A DNA stretch of 64,000 bases from Peptoniphilus asaccharolyticus DSM 20463 (GCF_900176115.1 NZ_FWWR01000017.1:62001-126000); one strand, 5' to 3'; counted from the stretch's first letter, positions 53,701-62,674 are shown. Notes: generated by a model from the sequence alone, not told the origin. Program-made: numbers and translations.

Positions 53701-53970
53701 TCCATGATAGACGGGGAATTAGCGATGCCTTGTAACCTGCGATTCGCTATAGCAGGGTTGAATTCCCGTCTGAGGATTTTTGTTTGTATAGCCTGCCCCA
53801 AGCAAGTGGCGGTGACGACAGGGTCCCATACAATGTATACTTGTGAATCGTGTCAGGTCTTGACGGAAGCAGCACTAAGCAAGCTCATGCGTGTGTTATG
53901 GGGGTGCCTTATCTGAGTTAACTACTTGGGTACCGTATATGAACAATCATTCGAGGGCGGGTTCATGGTA
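53701..53970 (+). ncRNA. ffs: Signal recognition particle RNA, large Firmicute type
   Basis: The segment resembles the B. subtilis scRNA along its length. The Alu-domain part GACGGGGAATTAGCGATGCC is near the 5' end, GTGGCGGTGACG lies in the middle, and the helix 8 region is GTCAGGTCTTGACGGAAGC then AGCACTAAG (53852-53878). Its ends pair, CCATGA (53702-53707) with TCATGG (53963-53968). The apical loop is UGAC (53861-53864), a URRC type and not the common GNRA. It begins directly after the CCA of tRNA-Ser. Confidence 0.92.
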
Positions 53971-53978
53971 CATATTTT

Positions 53979-54010
53979 AAAGACATTGGAGAAATCTGAT
54001 GTCTTTTTTT
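53979..54010 (+). terminator. Terminator of the tRNA-SRP RNA unit
   Basis: AAAGACAT (53979-53986) pairs with ATGTCTTT (53999-54006) around a 12-base loop, then TTTT. Confidence 0.8.
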
Positions 54011-54113
54011 GTGCGTAAAAATAAATCTAAAAGTTAACCAACATATACAAAATATTTTATTTAAATAGCATTGATAAAAAATTCAATTAGTAATAATAAT
54101 ATTTTTCATTTTA

Positions 54114-54190
54114 TTACTTTTTTATAAAATTTGTGATATAATAAATCATGAACTAATATAGATTATCATTTACTTCGATTTAATGATAAT
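54114..54190 (+). promoter_or_regulatory. Promoter and palindrome upstream of the feo operon
   Basis: TTACTT (54114-54119), 17-base spacer, TATAAT (54137-54142). Downstream, ATTATCATT (54162-54170) and AATGATAAT (54182-54190) are a perfect inverted repeat with an 11-base spacer, ending shortly before the ribosome site CAGGAG. The GATAAT elements resemble iron-regulator half-sites, though in inverted order relative to a classic Fur box; an RNA hairpin is the alternative. Confidence 0.55.
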
Positions 54191-54206
54191 GAACAGGAGA
54201 AAAGTT

Positions 54207-54443
54207 ATGGTAAATTTATTAATGGCTCCAATTGACAAGGAGTTAAAGATATTAAAAGTTAAGTCAAATAAACTGCCAACTGATTCTCAAGCTAAGCATT
54301 TAAACAATCTTGGATTTATCGAAGGTTCAACACTTAGAGTTGTGAGTGAGAATAGTGGAAATTTAATTGTAAATATTAAGGGTGCGAGAGTTGCCATTGG
54401 CAAAGATATTGCATCTGCATTTATGGTGGGAGAAATACAATGA
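54207..54443 (+). CDS. feoA: FeoA-family protein (first copy)
   Basis: 78 aa SH3-like domain. ATG 54207 is chosen for CAGGAG seven bases upstream; ATGs at 54183 and 54189 lie inside the palindrome. HLNNLGFIEGSTLRVV and VNIKGARVAIGKDIA are the FeoA pattern. FeoA binds or assists FeoB in ferrous iron uptake. It overlaps the second feoA by 4 bases. Confidence 0.88.
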   Translation: MVNLLMAPIDKELKILKVKSNKLPTDSQAKHLNNLGFIEGSTLRVVSENSGNLIVNIKGARVAIGKDIASAFMVGEIQ

Positions 54444-54664
54444 CATTAAGAGAAGCTGTAGTTGGAAATTATTACGTAGTGAAGAAGATTAATGGTGTAG
54501 GTCCATTGAAGAGAAGAATTATGGACATGGGGATAACTAAGGGAGCAGAGATTTACATAAGAAAAGTAGCGCCACTTGGAGATCCTGTGCAAATTAACAT
54601 CAGGAATTATGAACTTAGCATTAGAAGAGAAGATGCTGAATTAATAGAAATAGAATCAATGTAG
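54440..54664 (+). CDS. feoA: FeoA-family protein (second copy)
   Basis: 74 aa. RRIMDMGITKGAEIYIRKVAP and NIRNYELSIRREDAELIEI fit FeoA well, better than the first copy. Two tandem FeoA genes before feoB are common in clostridia. It ends 20 bases before feoB, whose ribosome site is AGGAGG. Confidence 0.92.
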   Translation: MTLREAVVGNYYVVKKINGVGPLKRRIMDMGITKGAEIYIRKVAPLGDPVQINIRNYELSIRREDAELIEIESM

Positions 54665-54684
54665 GATTAAAGCAGGAGGAGAAA

Positions 54685-56823
54685 ATGGCTTATACAATAG
54701 CGTTAGCTGGGAATCCCAATAGTGGGAAGACCACTCTTTTCAACACACTAACAGGTTCACACCAATATGTTGGAAACTGGCCTGGGGTTACAGTTGAAAA
54801 GAAAACAGGTGAATACAAAAAAGATAGAGATGTGTTTTTTACAGACCTTCCGGGGATATATTCTCTATCACCTTATACTTTGGAAGAAGTGGTTTCAAGA
54901 GATTATCTTTTAAATGAGAGACCGGATGCAATAATAAATGTGGTTGATGCTTCAAATATAGAGAGAAATCTATATCTTACAACACAACTTTTAGAGCTTG
55001 GAATACCGACAGTAATAGCTCTTAACATGATAGATGTTGTTAGAAAGAACAAAGACAGCATAGACATTAAAAAACTTGAGAATGAATTGGGTTGTAAAGT
55101 AGTTGAAATATCTGCTTTAAGAAATGAAAATATAGACACTCTTGTGGCTGAAGCTGTAAAAATTTCAGAAAATAAATACAGCGTGAAGTTTTCAGATGGA
55201 GTTGAAAAACATCTTTCTGAAATAGAAGCCATGGTGCCTAAAATTTCAAATGATCCAGCTAAGAGATGGATTCTCGTAAAGTTATTTGAACTTGATAACA
55301 AGTTAATTGAAAGATTAAATTTATCTGAAGAACAAGTAAATAGATTAAAAGCAATAGCGAGTGAAGTTAAAACAGAATACGATGATGATACTGAAGGGGT
55401 TATCACAGATGAAAGATATTCTGCTATAACAAAATTGACTTCAAGTGCTGTTAAGAAGGGTACAGTTGGGCTTACTACTTCGGATAAAGTAGATAGAATT
55501 GTAACTAATAGATTTTTAGCGCTACCTATTTTTGCGGGACTTATGTATGTTATCTACTACATAGCGATAGAAATCGTTGGTGGGCCAGTTACAGACTGGG
55601 TAAATGACGCACTTTTTGGAGGTTATATTTCAAATGGAGCAACTGCGATACTCGAGTCTAAGGAAGTAGCACCATGGTTAGTTTCTCTATTAGTAGATGG
55701 AGTTATAGGCGGAGTTGGTGGAGTATTAGGTTTCTTACCTATTATTGCAACTATATTCTTCTTAATTTCTATTTTAGAAGATGTTGGATATATGGCGAGA
55801 ATTGCCTTTATATTAGATAAAATCTTTAGAAGATTTGGACTTTCAGGAAAGAGTTTTATCCCAATCCTAATAGGAACAGGATGTTCAGTTCCAGGGATTA
55901 TGGGTACAAGAACTATAGAAAATGACAACGACAGAAGAATGACTATAGCAACAGCTTCATTTATGCCATGTGGTGCTAAGACTGAAATTATTGCTATGTT
56001 CACAGCTGTCTTAGGTGGACATTTCTGGTATGGACCTCTTTGGTACTTTGGAGGAATTATAGCGGTTATAGTGACTGGTATAATTTTGAAAAAGACTAAG
56101 AGATTCCACGGCGATCCAGCTCCGTTTGTAATGGAGTTGCCACAATACCATTTCCCATCTTTAGTAAATTGTTTTAAAGCTACATGGAACAGATGTAAGG
56201 CGTTTATAATTAAAGCCGGAACTGTTATCTTACTATGTACAGTTGCTATTTGGTTCTTACAAAATATTTCAGTTCAAGGAGATTTCTTAGAGTGGGAATC
56301 TGAATCTGTAGATTCAATCTTGGCATTTGTAGGAAAGAAAATAGCTATAATATTCGCTCCGCTTGGATTTGGAGAGTGGAAAGCTGCAGTTGCAACAGTG
56401 CTTGGATTGGTTGCTAAGGAAGTTGTAGTTGGAACTTATGGTGTAGTTGCCGGAATAGGTGAAGTTGAGGCGGATGACCCAGGTCTTATACCTCTTATTC
56501 AACAAAATTTCACAACTGTTTCAATCCTTTCATTTATGTTCTTCAACCAATTGACAATTCCTTGTTTTGCAGCAATAGGAGCTATAAAGGAAGAAATGAA
56601 TGATAGAAAGTGGTTCTGGTTTACAATAGGATATCAAATAGTGTTCTCTTACACAGTGGCACTTATGATATATCAGTTTGGAAGAGTTTTAGTAATGCAT
56701 GAACCGTTTAATATGATGACGGCGATAGCAAGTATAATCTTGGTTGTGTATCTATATCTTCTATTTAGACCAAATAAGTATAAAGATATCAAAGGAGTAC
56801 AAGCAAGATCTGTAAAGGAGTAA
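54685..56823 (+). CDS. feoB: Ferrous iron transporter FeoB
   Basis: 712 aa. N-terminal G domain with GNPNSGKTT (about 8-16), switch DLPGIYSLSPYTLEE and NMID; a GDI-like helical region follows (about 165-270). The membrane domain has the two gating motifs, with conserved Cys in GTGCSVPGIMGTRT (about 397-410) and the second in PCGAK. It imports Fe2+, driven or gated by GTP. Followed within 4 bases by a Cys-rich small membrane protein. Confidence 0.96.
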   Translation: MAYTIALAGNPNSGKTTLFNTLTGSHQYVGNWPGVTVEKKTGEYKKDRDVFFTDLPGIYSLSPYTLEEVVSRDYLLNERPDAIINVVDASNIERNLYLTTQLLELGIPTVIALNMIDVVRKNKDSIDIKKLENELGCKVVEISALRNENIDTLVAEAVKISENKYSVKFSDGVEKHLSEIEAMVPKISNDPAKRWILVKLFELDNKLIERLNLSEEQVNRLKAIASEVKTEYDDDTEGVITDERYSAITKLTSSAVKKGTVGLTTSDKVDRIVTNRFLALPIFAGLMYVIYYIAIEIVGGPVTDWVNDALFGGYISNGATAILESKEVAPWLVSLLVDGVIGGVGGVLGFLPIIATIFFLISILEDVGYMARIAFILDKIFRRFGLSGKSFIPILIGTGCSVPGIMGTRTIENDNDRRMTIATASFMPCGAKTEIIAMFTAVLGGHFWYGPLWYFGGIIAVIVTGIILKKTKRFHGDPAPFVMELPQYHFPSLVNCFKATWNRCKAFIIKAGTVILLCTVAIWFLQNISVQGDFLEWESESVDSILAFVGKKIAIIFAPLGFGEWKAAVATVLGLVAKEVVVGTYGVVAGIGEVEADDPGLIPLIQQNFTTVSILSFMFFNQLTIPCFAAIGAIKEEMNDRKWFWFTIGYQIVFSYTVALMIYQFGRVLVMHEPFNMMTAIASIILVVYLYLLFRPNKYKDIKGVQARSVKE

Positions 56824-56827
56824 AAAG

Positions 56828-56986
56828 ATGAATTTATCTACAATTATAGTTTTATTGTTGCTTTGTGTTGCGCTTGGTTTTGCTATAAAGAGAGTGTTTA
56901 GCAAAAAATCGGGTTGCGATTGCGGAAGTTGTAGCAGTAACTGTTGTGGAAATCCTCACGGAAATCATGAACATACTCACAAATAA
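56828..56986 (+). CDS. FeoB-associated Cys-rich membrane protein
   Basis: 52 aa. One N-terminal membrane helix (about 3-22, TIIVLLLLCVALGFAIKRV), then a short tail with seven Cys including CDCGSCSSNCC, ending HGNHEHTHK with four His. It starts four bases after the feoB stop and matches the small Cys-rich proteins seen behind feoB in many Firmicutes. A metal-handling role is likely from the Cys and His but not proven. Confidence 0.85.
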   Translation: MNLSTIIVLLLLCVALGFAIKRVFSKKSGCDCGSCSSNCCGNPHGNHEHTHK

Positions 56987-57028
56987 GATTAAAGTGTGAT
57001 ATAATTTATTATGCTGAATAAATAGTTT

Positions 57029-57053
57029 AAAGGCCTCGAAAGAGGTCTTTTTA
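57029..57053 (+). terminator. Terminator of the feo operon
   Basis: AAAGGCCTC (57029-57037), loop GAAA, GAGGTCTTT (57042-57050), then TTT. The GNRA-type loop adds stability. Confidence 0.85.
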
Positions 57054-57071
57054 AATGGGCGATATTTACAA

Positions 57072-57160
57072 GGTTTTAGTTTTTTTATATAATCATTCAT
57101 AAGATTAAGCGACAGGGGTCGTAAAAATATGTATGGTTTAGCTTTTATATAATCATTCAC
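57072..57160 (+). repeat. Direct repeat carrying a -10 box, twice, upstream of gltX
   Basis: A segment of about 27-29 bases is present at 57072-57100 and 57135-57160. Both copies contain TTTATATAATCATTCA, with TATAAT at 57088-57093 and 57148-57153, exactly 60 bases apart. It may give two promoters for gltX. I found no T-box sequence here. Confidence 0.6.
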
Positions 57161-57175
57161 AGGGGGATTAGAATT

Positions 57176-58654
57176 ATGGATAATGTCAGAGTTAGATTTG
57201 CACCAAGTCCAACAGGATATTTACACATCGGTGGACTTAGAACTGCACTATATAATTACTTATATGCAAAGAAAAATGGTGGACAATTTATTCTTAGAAT
57301 AGAGGACACAGATAGAACAAGATTTGTAGACGGAGCCATTGAAAATTTAATAGATTCTTTAAAGTGGGCTGGAATTGACTATGATGAAGGAGTTAGGGTT
57401 AAAGATGGTAAGGTAGTTGAAGTTGGAGAAACAGGCCCATATATTCAATCTCAAAGATTAGATATTTACAAAAAATATGTTGATGAACTTATAGAAAACG
57501 GATATGCATACTATTGTTTCTGCTCTAAAGACAGACTTGATAAAGTAAGAGAAGAACAAAAGATAAAAGGTATGGTTCCTAAGTATGATGGTTTCTGTAG
57601 AGATATACCTCTTGACGAAGCTAAGAAGAGAATCGAAGCTGGAGAAGAGTATGTAGTTAGATTAAAACTACCAAGAAATAAAGATATTTCTTTTGACGAT
57701 GCTGTAAGAGGAAAAGTTACTATAAATACAGATGAAATAGATGACCAAGTTTTGATGAAGTCAGATGGATTCCCAACATACCACATGGCTGTAGTTGTAG
57801 ATGACCATTTAATGGGCATAACTCACGTGGTAAGAGGGGAAGAATGGTTGCCATCAACTCCAAAACACGTATTTTTATATGAAGCATTGGGATGGCAAGC
57901 ACCTACTTTCGTACACCTTCCAACAGTGTTGAATAAAGACCGTAAAAAACTTTCAAAACGTCAAGGAGATGTTTCTGTAGAAGACTTTAAGAACAAGGGA
58001 TACTTACCAGAAGGATTGGTAAATTACTTGGCACTTGTAGGTTGGAGCAGCGAAGACGGAGAAGAAATCTTCACTCTTGATGAAATGGTAGATAAATTTA
58101 CTTTTGAAAGAGTTGGAAAGAGCGGCGGTATCTTTGATGTAGAAAAATTAAATTGGGTAAATGCTCACTATATCAAACAATATCCAACTGAAAAGATAGC
58201 AGAACTTTCTATGCCATTTATGGTAGCTGAAAATCTTATGACAGAAGAAGAAATGAAAGCTAAATGGGATTGGTATGTACTTTTAATTGAAACTGTAAAA
58301 GAAAGTTTGAGTAATCTTAGTGAAGTTCCTGAAAAAGTTAGATTCTTATTTGGAGATTTGAACATTACAGAAGAAGATGCAAAAGAAGAGCTTGCAGGAG
58401 AACAAGTTCCAGAACTTATAAAAGCATTTGAAGATGAATTAAGTGATGTTGAGTCTGTTGACCAAGAATTTGCAAACGGAGTTATGAAGAAAATCCAAAA
58501 AGCTACTGGAATAAAGGGAAAACAACTTTTCATGCCAGTTAGAGCAGCTATATCAGGCAATGTTCACGGTCCAGAACTTAAAAATATAATTTACTTGCTT
58601 GGAAAAGAACAACTTTTAAAGAGACTTGACGAAGCAAAAGCATTTAGAAAATAA
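57176..58654 (+). CDS. gltX: Glutamyl-tRNA synthetase
   Basis: 492 aa, normal class Ib length. HIGH motif is PTGYLHIGGLRTAL (about 11-24) and the KMSKS equivalent KKLSKRQGD (about 247-255). An alpha-helical anticodon-binding domain forms the C-terminal third. No cysS or other synthetase follows. Whether it also charges tRNA-Gln cannot be read from sequence alone; that is usual in Firmicutes that use GatCAB. Ends in a terminator. Confidence 0.96.
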   Translation: MDNVRVRFAPSPTGYLHIGGLRTALYNYLYAKKNGGQFILRIEDTDRTRFVDGAIENLIDSLKWAGIDYDEGVRVKDGKVVEVGETGPYIQSQRLDIYKKYVDELIENGYAYYCFCSKDRLDKVREEQKIKGMVPKYDGFCRDIPLDEAKKRIEAGEEYVVRLKLPRNKDISFDDAVRGKVTINTDEIDDQVLMKSDGFPTYHMAVVVDDHLMGITHVVRGEEWLPSTPKHVFLYEALGWQAPTFVHLPTVLNKDRKKLSKRQGDVSVEDFKNKGYLPEGLVNYLALVGWSSEDGEEIFTLDEMVDKFTFERVGKSGGIFDVEKLNWVNAHYIKQYPTEKIAELSMPFMVAENLMTEEEMKAKWDWYVLLIETVKESLSNLSEVPEKVRFLFGDLNITEEDAKEELAGEQVPELIKAFEDELSDVESVDQEFANGVMKKIQKATGIKGKQLFMPVRAAISGNVHGPELKNIIYLLGKEQLLKRLDEAKAFRK

Positions 58655-58659
58655 ATTTG

Positions 58660-58695
58660 AAAGGTATGTCTATAATAGGGCATACCTTTTTTATC
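58660..58695 (+). terminator. Terminator of gltX
   Basis: AAAGGTATG (58660-58668) pairs with CATACCTTT (58681-58689), 12-base loop, followed by TTTT. Confidence 0.85.
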
Positions 58696-58837
58696 TGAAA
58701 AACTTCACAAAAAAAGTATAAAAATTAATGATATTGTGTTTCATTAAAAATATATAGGGTATATTTAGTTTGTAAAAGAATTACAACAGAAATATTCTTA
58801 AAATTCAAAAATAAATAAAATTACTTAAGGAGGCACT

Positions 58838-59407
58838 ATGTCATTAATAGGAAAACAAATACCAGAATTTAACGCAAATGCTTATAACCCAAAGAAAGAA
58901 GAGTTTGTAACAGTATCAAACGAAAATCTAAAGGGAAAATGGAATGTAATTATGTTCTACCCAGCGGACTTCACTTTCGTGTGTCCAACAGAACTTGAAG
59001 ATTTACAAGAACAATATGCAACACTTCAAGGATTAGACACAGAAGTATATTCAGTTTCAACTGATACACACTTCGTTCACAAGGGATGGCATGACCATTC
59101 AGAAGCTATAAGTAAACTTGAATACACAATGATCGCTGACCCATCAAAAGAAATCGCAAGAAGCTTTGAAGTTCTTGATGAAGCAGCAGGTATGGCGCAA
59201 CGTGGAACATTTATTATCGATCCAGACGGAGTTGTACAAGCTTGTGAAATCAATGCTGATGGTATTGGAAGAGATGCAAGTGCATTAATCGACAAGATTA
59301 GAGCAGCTCAATTCGTACGTAATAACCCTGGTCAAGTTTGTCCAGCTAAATGGAAAGAATCAGGAAAAACTTTAACACCAGGACTAGACTTAGTAGGTAA
59401 GATTTAA
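58838..59407 (+). CDS. ahpC: Alkyl hydroperoxide reductase, peroxiredoxin subunit
   Basis: 189 aa, typical 2-Cys AhpC, ATG 58838 after AAGGAGG. Peroxidatic Cys in [13 protein letters not shown] (about residue 49), resolving Cys in GQVCPAKWK near 168. It reduces hydroperoxides and is recharged by AhpF, whose gene overlaps the stop by one base. Confidence 0.97.
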   Translation: MSLIGKQIPEFNANAYNPKKEEFVTVSNENLKGKWNVIMFYPADFTFVCPTELEDLQEQYATLQGLDTEVYSVSTDTHFVHKGWHDHSEAISKLEYTMIADPSKEIARSFEVLDEAAGMAQRGTFIIDPDGVVQACEINADGIGRDASALIDKIRAAQFVRNNPGQVCPAKWKESGKTLTPGLDLVGKI

Positions 59408-60930
59408 TGAGTCTTGATGTTAATTTAAAAAATCAATTAGCACAATACTTACAACTTCTTGAAAAAGAAGTTGTAATTTCTTTATCGGTGTCTAATGATG
59501 AAAATTCAAAAGAGGTTAGAGATTTTGTAACTGAAATTTCAGAGATGTCTGAAAAAATTAGCCTTGAAGAAAAAGCTTTAAGACTAACTCCAAGTTTTTC
59601 GCTTAGCTCAGAAGTTGCCAGTGGAATAGAGTTTGCCGGAGTTCCTTTGGGACACGAATTTGAATCTTTTGTATTGGCTATCTTGCAAGTTGGTGGAAGA
59701 ACTCCTAAGATTTCAGAAAACGAAATAAATAGAATCAAAGCTATAGATAAAGAACTTAATTTTGAAACTGTAGTTAGTTTGAGTTGTCACAACTGTCCTG
59801 ACGTAGTTCAAGCTTTAAACATAATGTCGGTTTTAAATCCTAATGTTAAACACACTATGATAGAGGGTGGAATGCATAAAGACCTTGTTGAAAAAAGAGG
59901 TGTTATGGCAGTTCCAAGTGTATTCTTAAATGGCGAAGAATTTGCGAACGGAAGAATGACTTTAGAGCAAATTTTAGATAAGGCTATTGGAGAATCAACT
60001 CAATATAGATTTGAAGGCGTTGAGCCATTTGATGTATTAGTAGTGGGTGGTGGAGCAGCTGGTGGAGCTGCAGCAGTATATGCCGCTCGTAAAGGTATTA
60101 GAACCGGAATTGTGTGCGAAGAATTTGGTGGACAAGTTAAGGAAACTTTGGGAATTGAAAACATCATAGGTATCTCTTATACAGAAGGTCCTAAGTACAT
60201 GGAACAAGTAAGAGCGCATGTTGCTGATTACAATGTAGATATAGTAGAGAACGCAAAAGTTGAAGATGTTGTGCCTGGAGATATGATCACGGTAGTTACA
60301 AACAAAGGCGAATTAAAAGCTAAGACTGTAATTATTGCCACTGGTGCAAAGTGGAGATTGATAGGCATTCCGGGAGAAACTGAACTTAGAAATAAGGGTG
60401 TGGCTTACTGTACGCATTGTGACGGGCCTCTATTCAAAGGTAAGAAGGTTGCTGTAATAGGTGGTGGAAACTCTGGTGTTGAAGCTGCTATTGACTTAGC
60501 GGGCATGGCAAAAGAAGTATTAATATTAGAATTTTTACCTGAATTAAGAGCGGATGAAGTTCTTCAAAAGAGACTAAGATCTCTTCCTAATGTTGAAATA
60601 GTTACAAATGCGCAGACAACTGCAATAGCTGGAACTGAAAAAGTTACTGGCATTGACTACACAGACAGAATTAGTGGAGAAAAAATATCTAAAGATATAG
60701 ATGGCTGCTTTATTCAAGTTGGACTTGTACCAAGCACAGAATGGCTTGGGGAAAGAGTTGAGATGAATGAGCGCAAGGAAATAATAGTGAATAAAGAAGG
60801 CGCAACTAATGTTGAAGGTATATTTGCGGCTGGAGATTGTACAGATACAGCATTTAAGCAAATTATCATCGCAGAGGGAAGTGGAGCAACAGCAGCTTTA
60901 GGTGCATTTAATTATTTAATGAGAAAATAG
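59407..60930 (+). CDS. ahpF: Alkyl hydroperoxide reductase, NADH-dependent disulfide reductase subunit
   Basis: 507 aa. The N-terminal tandem thioredoxin-like domain holds CHNCPD (about 129-134). The thioredoxin-reductase part has the FAD motif VVGGGAAGGAAAVYAARKG, the redox pair in YCTHCDG (about 336-342), the NAD site IGGGNSGVEAA and the C-terminal GIFAAGDCTD. It passes electrons from NADH to AhpC. Single-base overlap with ahpC (TAATG). Confidence 0.96.
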   Translation: MSLDVNLKNQLAQYLQLLEKEVVISLSVSNDENSKEVRDFVTEISEMSEKISLEEKALRLTPSFSLSSEVASGIEFAGVPLGHEFESFVLAILQVGGRTPKISENEINRIKAIDKELNFETVVSLSCHNCPDVVQALNIMSVLNPNVKHTMIEGGMHKDLVEKRGVMAVPSVFLNGEEFANGRMTLEQILDKAIGESTQYRFEGVEPFDVLVVGGGAAGGAAAVYAARKGIRTGIVCEEFGGQVKETLGIENIIGISYTEGPKYMEQVRAHVADYNVDIVENAKVEDVVPGDMITVVTNKGELKAKTVIIATGAKWRLIGIPGETELRNKGVAYCTHCDGPLFKGKKVAVIGGGNSGVEAAIDLAGMAKEVLILEFLPELRADEVLQKRLRSLPNVEIVTNAQTTAIAGTEKVTGIDYTDRISGEKISKDIDGCFIQVGLVPSTEWLGERVEMNERKEIIVNKEGATNVEGIFAAGDCTDTAFKQIIIAEGSGATAALGAFNYLMRK

Positions 60931-60934
60931 ATAG

Positions 60935-60966
60935 ACAAGGCAGGTTTAATTCTGTCTTGTTTTTTA
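60935..60966 (+). terminator. Terminator of ahpCF
   Basis: ACAAGGCAG (60935-60943) pairs with CTGTCTTGT (60952-60960) with one G-U pair, then TTTTT. Confidence 0.82.
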
Positions 60967-61103
60967 AATATCATGGGTTAAAGAAGTTAATCTATAGAAT
61001 TCTTAATGAATTAGATAAGTTGATTTAATATGGTTGTGTGTTAGAATAAAAATATAATAAAATCGAAAAAATGTTTTATAAAATTAAATTAAAGGACATA
61101 TTT

Positions 61104-62129
61104 ATGAAAAATAAACTTGAAAGTATTTTAGCTGTAGCAGGATTTGTTCTGCTAGTGACATTAATATTCATGCCTTCAAAATTATTAGGAATATTTGGAA
61201 AGGTTGAGAATGTAATAAAACTATCAAGCGAGTATGATCTGTCTAAGGAAGATGCATTAGGAGGACTAAATCAGATAGATAAATTTGGTTTATATAGTAT
61301 TGGTTCGAAATGGAAAGATGAAAAAGAAAAATTTAAGACTGAACTTGAAAACTCTAATGATGTAGAAAAGAGAATTGAAATAATAGGGAAGGCTAATAAA
61401 TTAGCTGGTGGAAAACACTCATTTTTGATAGTTGGTAAAGGGACGAAAGAAAAATCTGATGGTGATATAGGATATAAATATGAAATAAGAAACGGAGTTT
61501 TAATTCTAAAAATTAATGAAACTAAATTTAGTTATGATGCTGAGGATAGTGCAAAAGAAATAAAAAATTACATAGAAGACATTCAAAATATAATTTACAA
61601 TAATCAAAATCTCTCAGGATATATTATAGATTTGTCTGATAATTTTGGAGGGAATATGTATCCTATGTTACTTGGACTATCCCCATTAATTGCTGATGGA
61701 AATATTTTAGAATTTATAGATAAGTATGAAAATAGTGTCGGAATAGTTAAGTTAGAAGATGGAAAAATACTAAACTGTAGTGAAAATGGCGAGAACATAG
61801 TCAATATGAGTTCTGATTTATACAGAGGTAAAGTAAACAAGCCGGTAGCAGTATTAATAAGTGAAAAAACTTCCAGTTCGGCAGAGATGACATTACTTGC
61901 ACTGAAAACAAATTCTAGAGTACAAGTTTTTGGAAAGCCATCAGCAGGATATAATACAGCAAATTATTCCTTTGATATAGGTAAGAATATAGGGGTTGTG
62001 TTATCATCAGCAAAAGTTAAATCAAAAGACGGAATAGTTTATGAAAATGAACCTATTAAACCGGATGTAGAGGTAAATATAAATCAAGGGTACGATACTC
62101 TAATTAAATGGATAAGAGAAGGTAAATAA
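61104..62129 (+). CDS. S41-family (tail-specific type) peptidase, membrane-anchored
   Basis: 341 aa from ATG 61104, with AAAGGA upstream (an in-frame ATG at 61071 has no site). One N-terminal membrane helix (about 8-28) and an external domain. The S41 core shows YIIDLSDNFGGNMYPML (about 172-188) and the probable nucleophile Ser in EKTSSSAEMTLLAL; FGKPSAGYNTA follows. No PDZ domain is evident, so it resembles the short IRBP-like S41 enzymes. Substrate unknown. Confidence 0.83.
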   Translation: MKNKLESILAVAGFVLLVTLIFMPSKLLGIFGKVENVIKLSSEYDLSKEDALGGLNQIDKFGLYSIGSKWKDEKEKFKTELENSNDVEKRIEIIGKANKLAGGKHSFLIVGKGTKEKSDGDIGYKYEIRNGVLILKINETKFSYDAEDSAKEIKNYIEDIQNIIYNNQNLSGYIIDLSDNFGGNMYPMLLGLSPLIADGNILEFIDKYENSVGIVKLEDGKILNCSENGENIVNMSSDLYRGKVNKPVAVLISEKTSSSAEMTLLALKTNSRVQVFGKPSAGYNTANYSFDIGKNIGVVLSSAKVKSKDGIVYENEPIKPDVEVNINQGYDTLIKWIREGK

Positions 62130-62147
62130 TATTTTTTAGGAGGAAAT

Positions 62148-62519
62148 ATGAAGATTAGGACTTATATAGCAAGTTCCATATACATAATATTGGCTATAAT
62201 GTTACCGATATTATTAGAGCAGTCAAAAATTATTTATGATGCAAAAGTTACATATAATACTATGATACTCACAACTAGTAATTTATTGTCATTATTTATA
62301 TTGGGAGTATCCATGGGTTGGGCTATAAAATGTTATTTGAAAGCGCCAGTTAAAATTATTTTAATTATTCTTTCTACTGTAACTATATTTAGTATTTTAG
62401 GAGCAATAACACAAAATTCTATTTTGATGACATATTTGATGAGATATTATCAAGTTATAAACAAACTTGTGATGTTAAATGCAGTTTTGTTGGTGTTAAG
62501 TTTTAAGAGAGCAAATTAA
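62148..62519 (+). CDS. Small membrane protein of unknown function
   Basis: 123 aa with four predicted membrane segments (about 5-25, 40-60, 67-85, 97-118) and AGGAGG before ATG 62148. It starts 18 bases after the S41 peptidase gene and is surely co-transcribed with it. No family recognised; it may be a partner or substrate of the peptidase. Confidence 0.7.
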   Translation: MKIRTYIASSIYIILAIMLPILLEQSKIIYDAKVTYNTMILTTSNLLSLFILGVSMGWAIKCYLKAPVKIILIILSTVTIFSILGAITQNSILMTYLMRYYQVINKLVMLNAVLLVLSFKRAN

Positions 62520-62617
62520 TAGGAGTATAAGCAGTGTCAAAGGATAAAATTTGGAGAAGTCGATTTAAATGATATGAGATACAGGTGATTTGAAATTATT
62601 TTAAGTGCAGTAGGTAT

Positions 62618-62643
62618 AAGGTGTTTAACGCACCTTTTTTTAT
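62618..62643 (+). terminator. Terminator after the small membrane protein
   Basis: AAGGTG (62618-62623) pairs with CACCTT (62631-62636), seven-base loop, followed by a T run. Confidence 0.7.
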
Positions 62644-62674
62644 TTAAGAAAAGTTAAATCTATATAATAATTTA

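Noticed and set aside
53605-53916. A 103-codon open frame over the tRNA and SRP RNA
   Set aside because: It lies on two structured RNA genes and has no ribosome site; the frame is fortuitous.
57061-57175. T-box leader upstream of gltX
   Set aside because: No T-box AGGGTGGNACCGCG-like core or specifier structure was found; only the direct repeat is visible.
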